A DNA stretch of 64,000 bases. It comes from Coraliomargarita sp965656715. GTDB taxonomy: Bacteria; Verrucomicrobiota; Verrucomicrobiia; Opitutales; Coraliomargaritaceae. Under the pieces are notes generated by a model. That model made no database searches. It saw only the letters and a list, made by a program, of their open reading frames with translations, and had not been told where the DNA came from. How positions within the stretch are numbered: position 1 is the first letter of the stretch; every line of letters begins with the position of its first letter. The position numbers were made by a program, and so were the translations under genes. Positions 38,281-46,630 of this stretch are shown here, piece by piece. Where the stretch lies: assembly GCA_965656715.1 (NCBI GenBank), contig CBFHLR010000010.1, positions 30,503 through 94,502 of the forward strand. Reading direction: 5' to 3'.

Positions 38281-39609
38281 TTACTGCTTCGTGCCGACCT
38301 CTTGCACCGACATACCATCGGCAGCAAAGCTCATCGACGAAGTAATGAGGCGATCTCCCAGCTCTAGCCCGGAGCCGATGACCACGGTATCACGGTTCTT
38401 CCAAACAACCTCAACTGGCTGAATCTGCAGCTTCGAATTCGCGTCCACCAGCCAGACCACATCACCACTTCGCAGCGCTGCACGCGGTATCGTAACCGAG
38501 CCGGACAACTCACCTCCCTGCAGCTCGACCGAGACATAGGAGCCAAGCAATAATTTAGCACGCTCGGCATTCGCCTGTTCCAGACCGAGCGGGTCTTTCA
38601 CTTCGACTAACACACGTGCCATACGCCCCTCTGGATCCAAGTCTCCAAGCAAACTGATCAGACGTCCCTCTAAAGCTGTATTCGATCCGTCAATACGCAC
38701 TTCAGCCTCAGCACCCGGAATCTCCAGCACCGACAACTGACTCACCGGAACCGACACTCGCACATGAAAGGCATCGGTCGACACCAAACGAGCGACTTCA
38801 GCGCCCGCGCTCAACATGGAGCCAACATCCACCGACTTGGAGAGCACCAATGCATTGAAGGGTGCGGTAACCTTTGTGCGNNNNNNNNNNNNNNNNNNNN
38901 NNNNNNNNNNNNNNNNNNNNNNNNNNNNNNNNNNNNNNNNNNNNNNNNNNNNNNNNNNNNNNNNNNNNNNNNNNNNNNNNCCCGCGCTCAACATGGAGCC
39001 AACAGCCACCGACTTGGAGAGCACCAATGCATTGAAGGGTGCGGTAACCTTTGTGCGCTGTAGATCCAGCTCCGCTTGTTTCAATGCAGACTGCGCACTA
39101 CGCTGCATCGCTTGAGCTTGCTTCAGCTGCGGCTCACGCAAGGCCAGCGACGCACTCCCGGACATGACATCATCCGACTCTCCGAGCAATTCCCACTCGC
39201 GGCCCGCCACACGTTGAAAGCCCATCTCCAGTTCCATCTCTGCTGTGCGCAACTCCAGCGTGCTTTCCGCCTGAGCTAATTTGAGCGTATAGTCATCGCG
39301 CTCCACCTGAGCGAGCATCACAGCTTCATCCACATGCATGCCCTCTAATAACTCGGGGGCCACCTCGGTGACACGGCCACCCACCTGCGCCCGAAGCAGC
39401 ACTTCACGAGCGGCAACCACCAGCCCCATGCCCTCAATGCGAACGCCTGCATCAGAGCGTTCAATCGGCATGGCATCGACCAGCACTTGCATTTCTTTGC
39501 GCGGGCGTTGTGTGGCCTCTGGCCCCGTAGCGACCAGCAATTTCATTAAGCCATAGCCAGCGCCGATGATCGCAATAAACAGTAGAACGAGTATAAACTT
39601 GGATTTCAT
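38281..39609 (-). CDS. RND efflux periplasmic adaptor (HlyD/MFP), interrupted by an assembly gap
   Basis: Membrane fusion protein bridging the RND pump and the outer-membrane channel. N-terminal helix (about 4-22), lipoyl-type segment (ARVLLRAQVGGRVTEV-like AAREVLLRAQVGG), coiled-coil hairpin (about 105-190), second lipoyl half (TKVTAPFNALV) and beta-barrel. The frame crosses 100 N. The same 77 bases flank the gap, so the 442-residue reading is inflated; removing one copy plus the N run (177 bases, 59 codons) gives a 383-residue protein in frame, a normal size. It lies between the OMF and RND genes. Confidence 0.88.
   Translation of the reverse strand: MKSKFILVLLFIAIIGAGYGLMKLLVATGPEATQRPRKEMQVLVDAMPIERSDAGVRIEGMGLVVAAREVLLRAQVGGRVTEVAPELLEGMHVDEAVMLAQVERDDYTLKLAQAESTLELRTAEMELEMGFQRVAGREWELLGESDDVMSGSASLALREPQLKQAQAMQRSAQSALKQAELDLQRTKVTAPFNALVLSKSVAVGSMLSAXXXXXXXXXXXXXXXXXXXXXXXXXXXXXXXXXXRTKVTAPFNALVLSKSVDVGSMLSAGAEVARLVSTDAFHVRVSVPVSQLSVLEIPGAEAEVRIDGSNTALEGRLISLLGDLDPEGRMARVLVEVKDPLGLEQANAERAKLLLGSYVSVELQGGELSGSVTIPRAALRSGDVVWLVDANSKLQIQPVEVVWKNRDTVVIGSGLELGDRLITSSMSFAADGMSVQEVGTKQ
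38804..39057. other. assembly gap (100 N) flanked by a 77-base duplicate
   Basis: Bases 38804-38880 and 38981-39057 are identical except one position (T versus G, giving Asp versus Ala), with N at 38881-38980. This looks like two contigs that overlap by one assembly k-mer but were joined by a standard 100-N gap. Confidence 0.9.
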
Positions 39610-39611
39610 TA

Positions 39612-41075
39612 CTAAAACTTAGGAAGTTGACCACCCAATGCCTGATGCAGAGTGATACGTGCTTTAAATAAATTCGCAATTTGGGTGATCTCATCGCGTT
39701 CGAGCGACTGCACGGAAACCAGCGCGGACGTGACGTTCAAATAGTCCGACAAGCCATTGGCGTAACGATTACGGGCAGCCGAAAGCGTCTGACGAGCGAG
39801 TGCCAACTCATTGCGAACCGCCACCAACTGATCCTGGATCTTCTCTTCCAGCATCAGCGCCCCTTCGACTTCCTCCAACGCAGTCAGCACAGTGAGACGA
39901 TAGGCAGCCAGTGCCTCATCCACCACGGCCTGCTGTTTCTCGACCTCAAGCTTGCGCCGACCGCCATCAAATATCGGTGCCACCAGTTGCCCCGCAAAAC
40001 GCGCCAACCAATCATCAAACAGATCTTCAAATCGGTCCGATTCGGTCGTTCCGGTTAATCCCAACGACACACTGGGAAGACGATCTGCCTTCGCCGCTGC
40101 CACATTCCAATCAGCCGCCTCAATCTCACGCAGTGCTGCACGCACGTCCGGGCGCTGTTGCAACAAATCACTTGGCACACCGGTAGCAGGCATCTTCGGC
40201 AAGTCCGGCGCACGCTGCCAATCCACATCAAGCGGTTCAGTCGCCACCCTCCCCAGCAACACATTTAAGGCATACTTCGACGCCAAGAACTCGGCCTCTA
40301 CCTGTGGAATACTTGAACGCGTGCGTGCAACCGTCTGGCGGGCCTGATACACATCTAGGGAATTGGCCTGCGAGTTGCGAAAGCGCAGCTCAATTAGCTC
40401 TTGCTGAGTCAGATTCGTGTCTAACTGCTTTTCGAGTAGAGCGATACTGTTTTGCGCATCGATAATCTCGATCCACCGGTTCGCGACACTCGCAGAGATC
40501 GTCAAGGCAGTGCGTTCCAGATTATCCGCACTGGCCAGTGCACGCGCTTCTGCTGCACTTTGGCTAGAGCGAATCTTGCCCCATAGGTCCAAATCGTAAA
40601 CAACGGTCACGCCGACATCATAATCTGTTGAAGCGGTATCGCCACTATCCCGCCATGTGCGACCATAGCCCGAACTGAGTGTCATGTCCGGATAGAGATC
40701 CGCTCCCGCCTGCTTCGCAGTTGCCTCCGATTGGCGTAAGCGTGCCCATGCCTGCGCGATGTCCAGATTCTCTGTAAACGCGGTCTCCTGCAAAGCATTC
40801 AGGTCCTTCCGCTCAAAGGCATCCCACCAAGAGGCATCTGGATCTACTGTCGTATCCTGATTTGGAGCACTAAACTGCTCGGGCACAGGCTGCAGCTCAG
40901 TTGGCTCACGTTCCGGCGCCGTGAAACAACCCGACAACAGCAACAGAGCGCCGACACACAGCCCCCCACTCCATTTCAAGCTCCAAGCTCCAAGCTCAGC
41001 CCTCAGTCCTCCGATCTCAGCCCTCCGACCTCCGACCTCTGACTTCTGGCCTCTGGCCTCTGTAAAATGTTTCAT
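39612..41075 (-). CDS. TolC/OprM-like outer membrane efflux lipoprotein
   Basis: Outer-membrane channel of the tripartite pump. Two homologous halves of coiled-coil hairpins are visible (WARLRQSEATAKQAGADLYP, LRFRNSQANSLDVYQARQTVA, LASRTLSAARNRYANG-like LALARQTLSAARNRYANG). The start overlaps the TetR stop as ATGA. A lipobox LLSGC appears only near residue 50, because residues about 5-32 are encoded by twelve heptamer repeats. A TTG start just before the hydrophobic segment (MKWSGGLCVGALLLLSGC, if TTG is read as Met) would give a standard signal peptide. NodT-type family. Confidence 0.88.
   Translation of the reverse strand: MKHFTEARGQKSEVGGRRAEIGGLRAELGAWSLKWSGGLCVGALLLLSGCFTAPEREPTELQPVPEQFSAPNQDTTVDPDASWWDAFERKDLNALQETAFTENLDIAQAWARLRQSEATAKQAGADLYPDMTLSSGYGRTWRDSGDTASTDYDVGVTVVYDLDLWGKIRSSQSAAEARALASADNLERTALTISASVANRWIEIIDAQNSIALLEKQLDTNLTQQELIELRFRNSQANSLDVYQARQTVARTRSSIPQVEAEFLASKYALNVLLGRVATEPLDVDWQRAPDLPKMPATGVPSDLLQQRPDVRAALREIEAADWNVAAAKADRLPSVSLGLTGTTESDRFEDLFDDWLARFAGQLVAPIFDGGRRKLEVEKQQAVVDEALAAYRLTVLTALEEVEGALMLEEKIQDQLVAVRNELALARQTLSAARNRYANGLSDYLNVTSALVSVQSLERDEITQIANLFKARITLHQALGGQLPKF
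40979..41062 (-). repeat. twelve-unit heptamer array inside a coding region
   Basis: Read on the minus strand from 41062, twelve 7-base units follow one another: CAGAGGC twice, then CAGAAGT, CAGAGGT, CGGAGGT, CGGAGGG and others, ending with TGGAGCT twice. It begins a few codons after the ATG of the outer-membrane efflux gene and stops just before the signal-peptide hydrophobic core. It is the longest such array in the window. Confidence 0.75.
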
Positions 41076-41713
41076 ACGGACAACTCGCTTTCCAAAATCG
41101 CATTCAAGCCCGCGATGGAGAACTCATAGATGTGCTCAGCGATCTCATCCACGTCTGCGAGAGCCAGGCGCGGGCCACCGCCGATCTCTCGAATCAAACG
41201 ACTGAAATTGTAAAATTGAAACTGCGAGACCACGCTGACCATCGCCAGACGTTTACGCTGTTCTGACACTGCGTCTCCCAAGATGCCTTCAATCGCAGCC
41301 AGCATGTGTGCACGGTTCTGACCGATCAACTCTGAGAAAATCAGCTCCACCGCAAAACTCGGCTCGGCAAATTCCTTGGCCACCATCCGGCACAGATAGC
41401 CCGCCTCTGATTCGCAAAAGATCTGTGACAGCATCGCATGGATGTGATGCCGCAAGCGCGCCTGCGGCGTCGGCTCCCCCTCGTCCGACATCGCCACCGG
41501 ATAGGTTGCATTCGCAATCTGGAAAGCCGCCCGCAGCGCCTCCCGATACAGCGACTCTTTATCGCGAAAGTGGTAATTCACCGCCGCGACATTAGCCTCT
41601 GCACTCTCAGAGATCGCAGCAACCGTCGTCCGCGCATACCCCCGCTCGGCAAATAAAGCCATCGCAGCATCCAACAAACGGCTGCGGGTCGTATTTTCTA
41701 CTGAAGTCGTCAT
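41072..41713 (-). CDS. TetR family transcriptional regulator
   Basis: Probable local repressor of the efflux operon. The N-terminal HTH is typical: RLLDAAMALFAERGYARTTV, then AEANVAAVNYHFRDKESLY. The C-terminal ligand domain (CRMVAKEFAEPS) resembles CecR/DUF1956-type regulators. The ATG at 41713 is preferred to a TTG four codons upstream. It is the first gene of the four-gene operon and overlaps the OMF start by 4 bases. Confidence 0.9.
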   Translation of the reverse strand: MTTSVENTTRSRLLDAAMALFAERGYARTTVAAISESAEANVAAVNYHFRDKESLYREALRAAFQIANATYPVAMSDEGEPTPQARLRHHIHAMLSQIFCESEAGYLCRMVAKEFAEPSFAVELIFSELIGQNRAHMLAAIEGILGDAVSEQRKRLAMVSVVSQFQFYNFSRLIREIGGGPRLALADVDEIAEHIYEFSIAGLNAILESELSV

Positions 41714-41784
41714 TTTCAAATTCAATTACACAATTTAAACTTCCATTTGAATCTTTTGTTTCATTTTATTTTTAAAACAACGCA

Positions 41785-41819
41785 CAAAAAAGCGCCGCTC
41801 CTGAGGAGACGGCGCTTTG
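41785..41819 (-). terminator. rho-independent terminator after the TPR gene
   Basis: Stem AAGCGCCG / CGGCGCTT with an inner CTCC-TGA-GGAG hairpin; on the minus strand it is followed by six T. It separates the TPR gene from the TetR operon. Confidence 0.85.
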
Positions 41820-41839
41820 TCATTAAATTCGAACCGAGT

Positions 41840-43246
41840 TTAGTCGTTCTTCTTGGTGTAGAAGTCGTCGATCTTTTGGGCAACGTCGCGGTAGGCGATG
41901 TCGGAGCCGTAGAGGGCTTTGTATTCGACCATGGCTTCGTCCATCTTGCCTTGTAGCTCGTAGCAGTTGCCAAGTTCGTAAAGCACGTCCTTCTTCTGGT
42001 CATTGACGCCAGGTATTTCGGTCTTTGCGGTGGTGAACTGCTCTGCGGCCATATCGTAGAAAGTCTTTTCCTTGTATGCTTTACCAAGGAGAATCAAGGC
42101 GTTCACACGCACCTTGGGTGCACGTAGCGCGAGCTGCAGTTCCTTGATCGATGCATCGACTTCGCCATCTTCGAAGTAAAGTTCGCCCAGTTCATAGCGG
42201 TAGCTGAATTCGTTCGGGTAACGCTGAACCAGATCTTCAGCTTGCTCGCGACGGAAGGCGTGCTCTTCAGTGCGGAGTTTTTCAAGTTCAGCCTTTGCAT
42301 CGGCATTATCAGCATCGCCTTCAAGAATGGCTTCCTGCTCGGCTATCGCAGCGCTCATCTTCTCACGCTTCAAAGTAGCGACCATACGTTCGAGATTCAC
42401 ATCGGCACGTCCGGCTTCAGTCTCGCGGGCCTTCCCCACCCATTCCAATGCGTCGTCGAATTCGCCTAACTTACGGTGGTGGCTCGCAAGGTCGCGGTAG
42501 AGGTTCATGTTGCCCGGCTCTTCTTCGAGGCCCTTCTTGGCTTCTTCGATCAGCATCCGCAGGCCAGCTTCGCCGGTCTGGGCACGTCCAGCTTGTTCGA
42601 GCTTTTGCGCTTCGTCTTCGTCTTTAAGTTTTTCACGGAAGCTCTTGTCTTCCTCCCACTTACCTTTGTCCATGGTTTGTTGGACGGAGGCTTTTTTCAC
42701 GAGGGCTTGAACTTCGTCGTCGGACGGGTTCTTACGGTAGGCGGCTTCGCCGAGGCGGATCGCGTCTTCAGCACGACCGAGCTCGATATACGCATTCATC
42801 AAAGATTTGATGTTCTCGTAGTTGTCCGGCTCGATTTGATACAGGGTTTCGTAGGCGAAGGCCGCCGTGCCAAACAGACCAAGCTCTTCAGCGCCGGCAC
42901 CGAGAATCTTATGGCCAACGGGGTTCTCAGGGTTGGCTTTCAGCAGATCCTCTGCAGATTCCATCGCTTGGGCGGGATCCTTTTTGACCTTTGAATCACT
43001 ACCCATCGAAAATGGAATGCTGGTCACCTTGCTCAGGAACTTACCAAAGCCCTTGGTTTTACCGCCCGCGGCTTTCTGCTGTGCTTGACGCAGTAGTTGA
43101 CGCGCCTCCACACAACCGGGGTTGCGATTCACAATATTCGTCATCACGTCGACAGAGTAAGTCGGATTCTTTGTCAGTGATTTACGCGCATTCTCAATTT
43201 GCTTTTGTAGGCGAGGATCGAGCTCTTTTAGGGTAATTTCTTCCAT
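41840..43246 (-). CDS. tetratricopeptide repeat protein
   Basis: A soluble 468-residue protein made largely of TPR-like helical pairs, for example GHKILGAGAEELGLFGTAAF (about 110-130), LMNAYIELGRAEDAIRLGEA, NLYRDLASHHRKLGEFDDAL, YELGELYFEDGEVDASIKEL and LYELGNCYELQGKMDEAMVEY. No signal peptide, so probably cytoplasmic. Central regions are charged and may be coiled coil. The partner is unknown; neighbours (glmM upstream) do not define a role. Confidence 0.8.
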   Translation of the reverse strand: MEEITLKELDPRLQKQIENARKSLTKNPTYSVDVMTNIVNRNPGCVEARQLLRQAQQKAAGGKTKGFGKFLSKVTSIPFSMGSDSKVKKDPAQAMESAEDLLKANPENPVGHKILGAGAEELGLFGTAAFAYETLYQIEPDNYENIKSLMNAYIELGRAEDAIRLGEAAYRKNPSDDEVQALVKKASVQQTMDKGKWEEDKSFREKLKDEDEAQKLEQAGRAQTGEAGLRMLIEEAKKGLEEEPGNMNLYRDLASHHRKLGEFDDALEWVGKARETEAGRADVNLERMVATLKREKMSAAIAEQEAILEGDADNADAKAELEKLRTEEHAFRREQAEDLVQRYPNEFSYRYELGELYFEDGEVDASIKELQLALRAPKVRVNALILLGKAYKEKTFYDMAAEQFTTAKTEIPGVNDQKKDVLYELGNCYELQGKMDEAMVEYKALYGSDIAYRDVAQKIDDFYTKKND

Positions 43247-43261
43247 AAAATATAAAGGAGT

Positions 43262-43289
43262 CTGGAGTTAGAAGTCAGGAGTTAGAAGC
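43262..43289 (+). repeat. heptamer tandem array (four units)
   Basis: Units CTGGAGT, TAGAAGT, CAGGAGT, TAGAAGC lie 16 bases upstream of the TPR gene start, between it and glmM. Confidence 0.65.
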
Positions 43290-43388
43290 TTTCAAATCAA
43301 AGCGTTCAGTCCGACTAGAACAAATGGGGAAATGATTAACTAGTGAATGTAAACAAGCCTTTATAGGTGCGCTTTCGGACGGCAGCGG

Positions 43389-44298
43389 TCAACCTTCAAT
43401 TACCTGCAAATCGGCACGACAGGCCTTTTTAAGGGAATCCAAGGCGGTGGCGACCACTTCCGCATCCGGCCCCTCAACAAGCAGGCGTATTTTCGGCTCC
43501 GTGCCCGAGTAGCGAATCAACACACGCCCCTCCGCTCCGAGGTCGTTTTCAATGGCTTGAACCGCACTTGAGAGCTCCTGAAGCCCCTCTAAGGGCAGCT
43601 TCTCTTCAACTCTAAGATTTGCAGTGCACTGCGGAAACAGCGTGACTTCTTTAGACAGCTCCGAAAGNNNNNNNNNNNNNNNNNNNNNNNNNNNNNNNNN
43701 NNNNNNNNNNNNNNNNNNNNNNNNNNNNNNNNNNNNNNNNNNNNNNNNNNNNNNNNNNNNNNNNNNNCTTGAGGTCGCACATACAATTCTGATGCATCAG
43801 CGCACTGAGCTTGTTAATGTAATGCGATGCTCCATCCAGCGGATAGGCCGTCGCAGCGCTCGGGCTTCCGGGAACGTCGGAATGCTGAACCTGATCAATA
43901 TAGCCTTCGATCGTGAGCTCTTCTTCCTGGCTGAATTTACAGCCTGCAGCATCAAATAGCTTCACCCCATTGTCCGTATGCGGATTGTGCGAAGCCGTAA
44001 TCGCAACCCCTAGCGTAGCATGATGCTCAATCACCGCCTGAGCCACAGCGGGGGTCGGCACAATTCCTAAATCATGCACATACACGCCACGACTGTTGAG
44101 TCCTTGAGTCAGTGCGTCCGTTAAAGCCTGCCCACTGGCACGCGTATCTCGCCCGACAGCGACATAAAGTGGCGTCTCCCCCGCATCGCGTTGCAAGTAG
44201 CTCCCCAGCGCAACTCCCATCCGATACACGAATTCTGGGTTGATATATGCAGAGCCATACGCTCCACGAATTCCATCTGTTCCAAAATACTTTGCCAT
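43389..44298 (-). CDS. glmM: phosphoglucosamine mutase (interrupted by an assembly gap)
   Basis: Interconverts glucosamine-6-P and glucosamine-1-P for UDP-GlcNAc synthesis. The N-terminal part begins MAKYFGTDGIRG and holds the phosphoserine loop TASHNPHTDNG. The C-terminal part after the gap has the phosphate-binding RYSGTEPKIRLLVEG and a TGA stop at 43391-43389. Known parts total about 270 residues; the family is about 445-450, so roughly 175 residues are missing in the 100-N gap, and the two parts are in different frames as written. The ATG at 44298 is preferred to a TTG at 44304. Confidence 0.9.
43668..43767. other. assembly gap (100 N) inside glmM
   Basis: The flanks share no sequence. 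Judged by the usual GlmM length, about 0.5 kb is absent, so the N run underestimates the real gap. Confidence 0.9.
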
Positions 44299-44310
44299 AA
44301 TCAAGGGTCC

Positions 44311-45369
44311 TTATTTATCTGCGTAAAACGCCTGCACTTGGTCCAGCCAACGGGCAACGGCACCACTGTCTAAAATCGATTGCGCCCGAGCAACGCCCGA
44401 CTTCAAGTCGGTAGCGCGTCCTGCCGACCAAAGAGCGGCCCCCGCATTGAGCAACACGGTGTTACGCAGCCCTGCAGGCACGGCATCCACAGCACCCGAC
44501 ATTAGGGCGCGCATAATCTTCAGGTTGTCCTCGGCTTCGCCTCCCGCGAGTTCACTGAAATCACAGGCTGGCAAATCCGCATCCGCAGGGCCGATTGGCC
44601 CCGCGACGAAAGCCAACTCACCAAATCCAGCGACCACATTCTCGCCCGCACAACTGAGTTCGTCGAGTGGTTGCTCTGGTGTGGGACGGCCATGCACCAC
44701 TAAGCCACGCGTCAAGCCGAGCTCGCCCAGTGCACTTGCCAGCGGAGCCACCCAAGCCTCCGAAAACACGCCCATCAACTGATGCGCGGGACGCCCGGGA
44801 TTAATCAGCGGCCCCAATAAATTAAAGATCGTGCGCTGCCCTTCAGCGGCGAGCTCCTTTCGCACAGGCATAATCTCTTTGAATGCCGGGTGGAAGGCTG
44901 GAGCAAAAAAGAAGCAAAAGTTCAACTCACGGATCGACTCACGCAGCACTTCGTGTGGTGCGTCCAAGCGAATGCCCACGGCTTCAATGATGTCTGCACT
45001 GCCACACTTCGACGTAATCGAACGATTACCATGCTTGAAGACCGAGACTCCGGATGCTGCGACGAGAAAGGATACCGCGGTCGAAATATTAAAGGTGCCC
45101 GCACCATCGCCCCCCGTGCCGACAATATCGATCGCCTGCCCTGCCCACTCGCCAACCTGTGGATCGATGGCCAGCTCACGGAATTTACTCGCAAACCCGG
45201 CGACCTCAGACGCGCTCTCCCCCTTGTTCGCGAGTGCACAGAGAAAGGCTTTTTTCGCGGATGCGTCCACATCGGGACTAGTGAGGAGTTGAGCGGCCGA
45301 TCCTGCGGATTCCACATTAAGCGAGTCGCCGCCCGAGACGACCTGAGTGAGTTGTTCGATATCGTGCAT
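44311..45369 (-). CDS. trpD: anthranilate phosphoribosyltransferase
   Basis: Second step of tryptophan synthesis: anthranilate plus PRPP. Motifs: VGTGGDGAGTFNIST (PRPP-binding), KHGNRSITSKCGSAD, and NLLGPLINPG. The ATG at 45369 (MHDIEQLTQ) gives 352 residues, the normal length; the frame extends upstream but only through the leader. No other trp gene is in the window. It lies 12 bases upstream of glmM. Confidence 0.93.
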   Translation of the reverse strand: MHDIEQLTQVVSGGDSLNVESAGSAAQLLTSPDVDASAKKAFLCALANKGESASEVAGFASKFRELAIDPQVGEWAGQAIDIVGTGGDGAGTFNISTAVSFLVAASGVSVFKHGNRSITSKCGSADIIEAVGIRLDAPHEVLRESIRELNFCFFFAPAFHPAFKEIMPVRKELAAEGQRTIFNLLGPLINPGRPAHQLMGVFSEAWVAPLASALGELGLTRGLVVHGRPTPEQPLDELSCAGENVVAGFGELAFVAGPIGPADADLPACDFSELAGGEAEDNLKIMRALMSGAVDAVPAGLRNTVLLNAGAALWSAGRATDLKSGVARAQSILDSGAVARWLDQVQAFYADK

Positions 45370-45419
45370 GAGTAGGTTAACGCGAAGGAAGGCAAAGACT
45401 TCCCCAAGTGACCACAAGC

Positions 45420-45440
45420 AAAAAGCCTCAAAGGGAGGCT
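45420..45440 (-). terminator. hairpin with T run in the trpD leader (possible attenuator)
   Basis: AGCCTC (45424-45429) pairs with GAGGCT (45435-45440), and on the minus strand five T follow. It lies about 50 bases upstream of the trpD start. It could be an attenuator or terminate an antisense transcript. No Trp-rich leader peptide was found. Confidence 0.4.
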
Positions 45441-45468
45441 GCGGCTCCTGATCCACTCCAGCAGGAAA

Positions 45469-45492
45469 GAGTAAAAGTAGGATTAAGAACAG
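45469..45492 (+). repeat. hexamer array
   Basis: Units GAGTAA, AAGTAG, GATTAA, GAACAG. The core AGTAGGATTAAG is identical to part of the inverted hexamer array at 6436-6500. It lies between the divergent trpD and uppP genes. Confidence 0.45.
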
Positions 45493-45553
45493 GGATACCG
45501 TGACCACTTTGCCCTTCACATCTGACGAGAGACACCTATAGCTAGCCACCCTA

Positions 45554-46579
45554 ATGCTTCGACTCCACCTCATCGTTTTTTGCAGTATTGCATGCCTGCT
45601 GCCACTCGTCAGTGCAGCGACTGCGACACACTCGCAAGGAGCAGACAGTGCCCCAGTAACTACACAAACGAGGTCACTTAGCTACACCGATGCGATTGCA
45701 CTCGGCCTTGTCGAAGGTATCACCGAATATTTGCCCGTGTCCTCCACCGGACATTTGATTTTAACCAATGCCGTGCTCGGCTTGGACGGCGATAGCCCAG
45801 TCGCCGACTCGAACGGGCAAGTCGTGATGATTACCGGAGACGACGGCAAGCCGCGCCCCTACACGATCGGCGAAGCCGCATATGACTACGTCATCGTCAT
45901 TCAAGCGGGAGCGATCATCGCCGTTATCTGGCTCTATTGGGATAGCATTCTACACATGCTTATGGGCATCGTCGGCATCGCCCCTGAAGGGCGCCGCCTG
46001 GCATTGAATCTATTCGTCGCCTTCCTACCCGCCGCAGTCATAGGCCTGTTGCTCAACGACCTGATCGAACAATACCTCGGCGATAATATCCACGCCGTCG
46101 TCGGCGCGCTGATCGTCGGAGCAGTCGTCATGCTGGTCGTAGAGCGCTGGCGCCACAAAGGCAAAAAAGGCACTATCCCGCCCGAAGACGGCCCAACCAT
46201 ATACAACTTGCCACTGCACAAAGCCTTCATGATCGGCTGCATCCAATGCCTCGCAATGTGGCCCGGCACCAGCCGCTCGATGGCAACGATTGTGGGCGGC
46301 TACATGGCTGGCCTGTCCCCAGCGCACGCCGCAGAATTCAGCTTCCTGCTTGGCCTCATCACTTTGAGCGCTGCATCTGGCTATACCATGCTGAATGATG
46401 GCTCGGAAATGATCCAGGGTCTTTCAGTCGGCCCCGTCCTAATGGGCTGCCTCGTCGCCTTTGCCGCTGCCGCACTCGCCATCAAGTGGCTCGTCGCCTA
46501 CCTAAGCAAACATGGCCTCGCGCTGTTCGCCTGGTATCGTATCGGTTTAGCCATATTAGTCCTGCTAACACTCGCCTAA
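45554..46579 (+). CDS. uppP: undecaprenyl-diphosphatase
   Basis: Dephosphorylates undecaprenyl pyrophosphate to recycle the wall lipid carrier. BacA-type motifs EGITEYLPVSSTGH and MWPGTSRSMAT are present, with about eight helices. It is longer than usual (341 versus about 270): it has a signal-like hydrophobic N-terminus (about 25 residues) and a polar insert after the first motif (GDSPVADSNGQVVMITGDDG). It belongs functionally with the dcw genes. Confidence 0.93.
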   Translation: MLRLHLIVFCSIACLLPLVSAATATHSQGADSAPVTTQTRSLSYTDAIALGLVEGITEYLPVSSTGHLILTNAVLGLDGDSPVADSNGQVVMITGDDGKPRPYTIGEAAYDYVIVIQAGAIIAVIWLYWDSILHMLMGIVGIAPEGRRLALNLFVAFLPAAVIGLLLNDLIEQYLGDNIHAVVGALIVGAVVMLVVERWRHKGKKGTIPPEDGPTIYNLPLHKAFMIGCIQCLAMWPGTSRSMATIVGGYMAGLSPAHAAEFSFLLGLITLSAASGYTMLNDGSEMIQGLSVGPVLMGCLVAFAAAALAIKWLVAYLSKHGLALFAWYRIGLAILVLLTLA

Positions 46580-46630
46580 GTATACAGCTGAAGCTTGGCA
46601 AAGCCGCGAAAACCGCTCAATCATAACAGC

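Noticed and set aside
38804..39057. Apparent 77-base tandem duplication inside the adaptor gene
   Set aside because: Best explained as overlapping contig ends joined with a 100-N gap.
40979..41062. CRISPR-like repeat
   Set aside because: Units are 7 bases without spacers; it is a tandem repeat, not a CRISPR array.
43389..44298. glmM as a frameshifted pseudogene
   Set aside because: The frame change coincides with the N run of arbitrary length; both halves carry intact motifs.
45370..45573. N-terminal extension of trpD up to 45573
   Set aside because: The extra residues are hydrophobic leader noise that includes the hexamer repeat and the hairpin; the ATG at 45369 gives the normal TrpD length.
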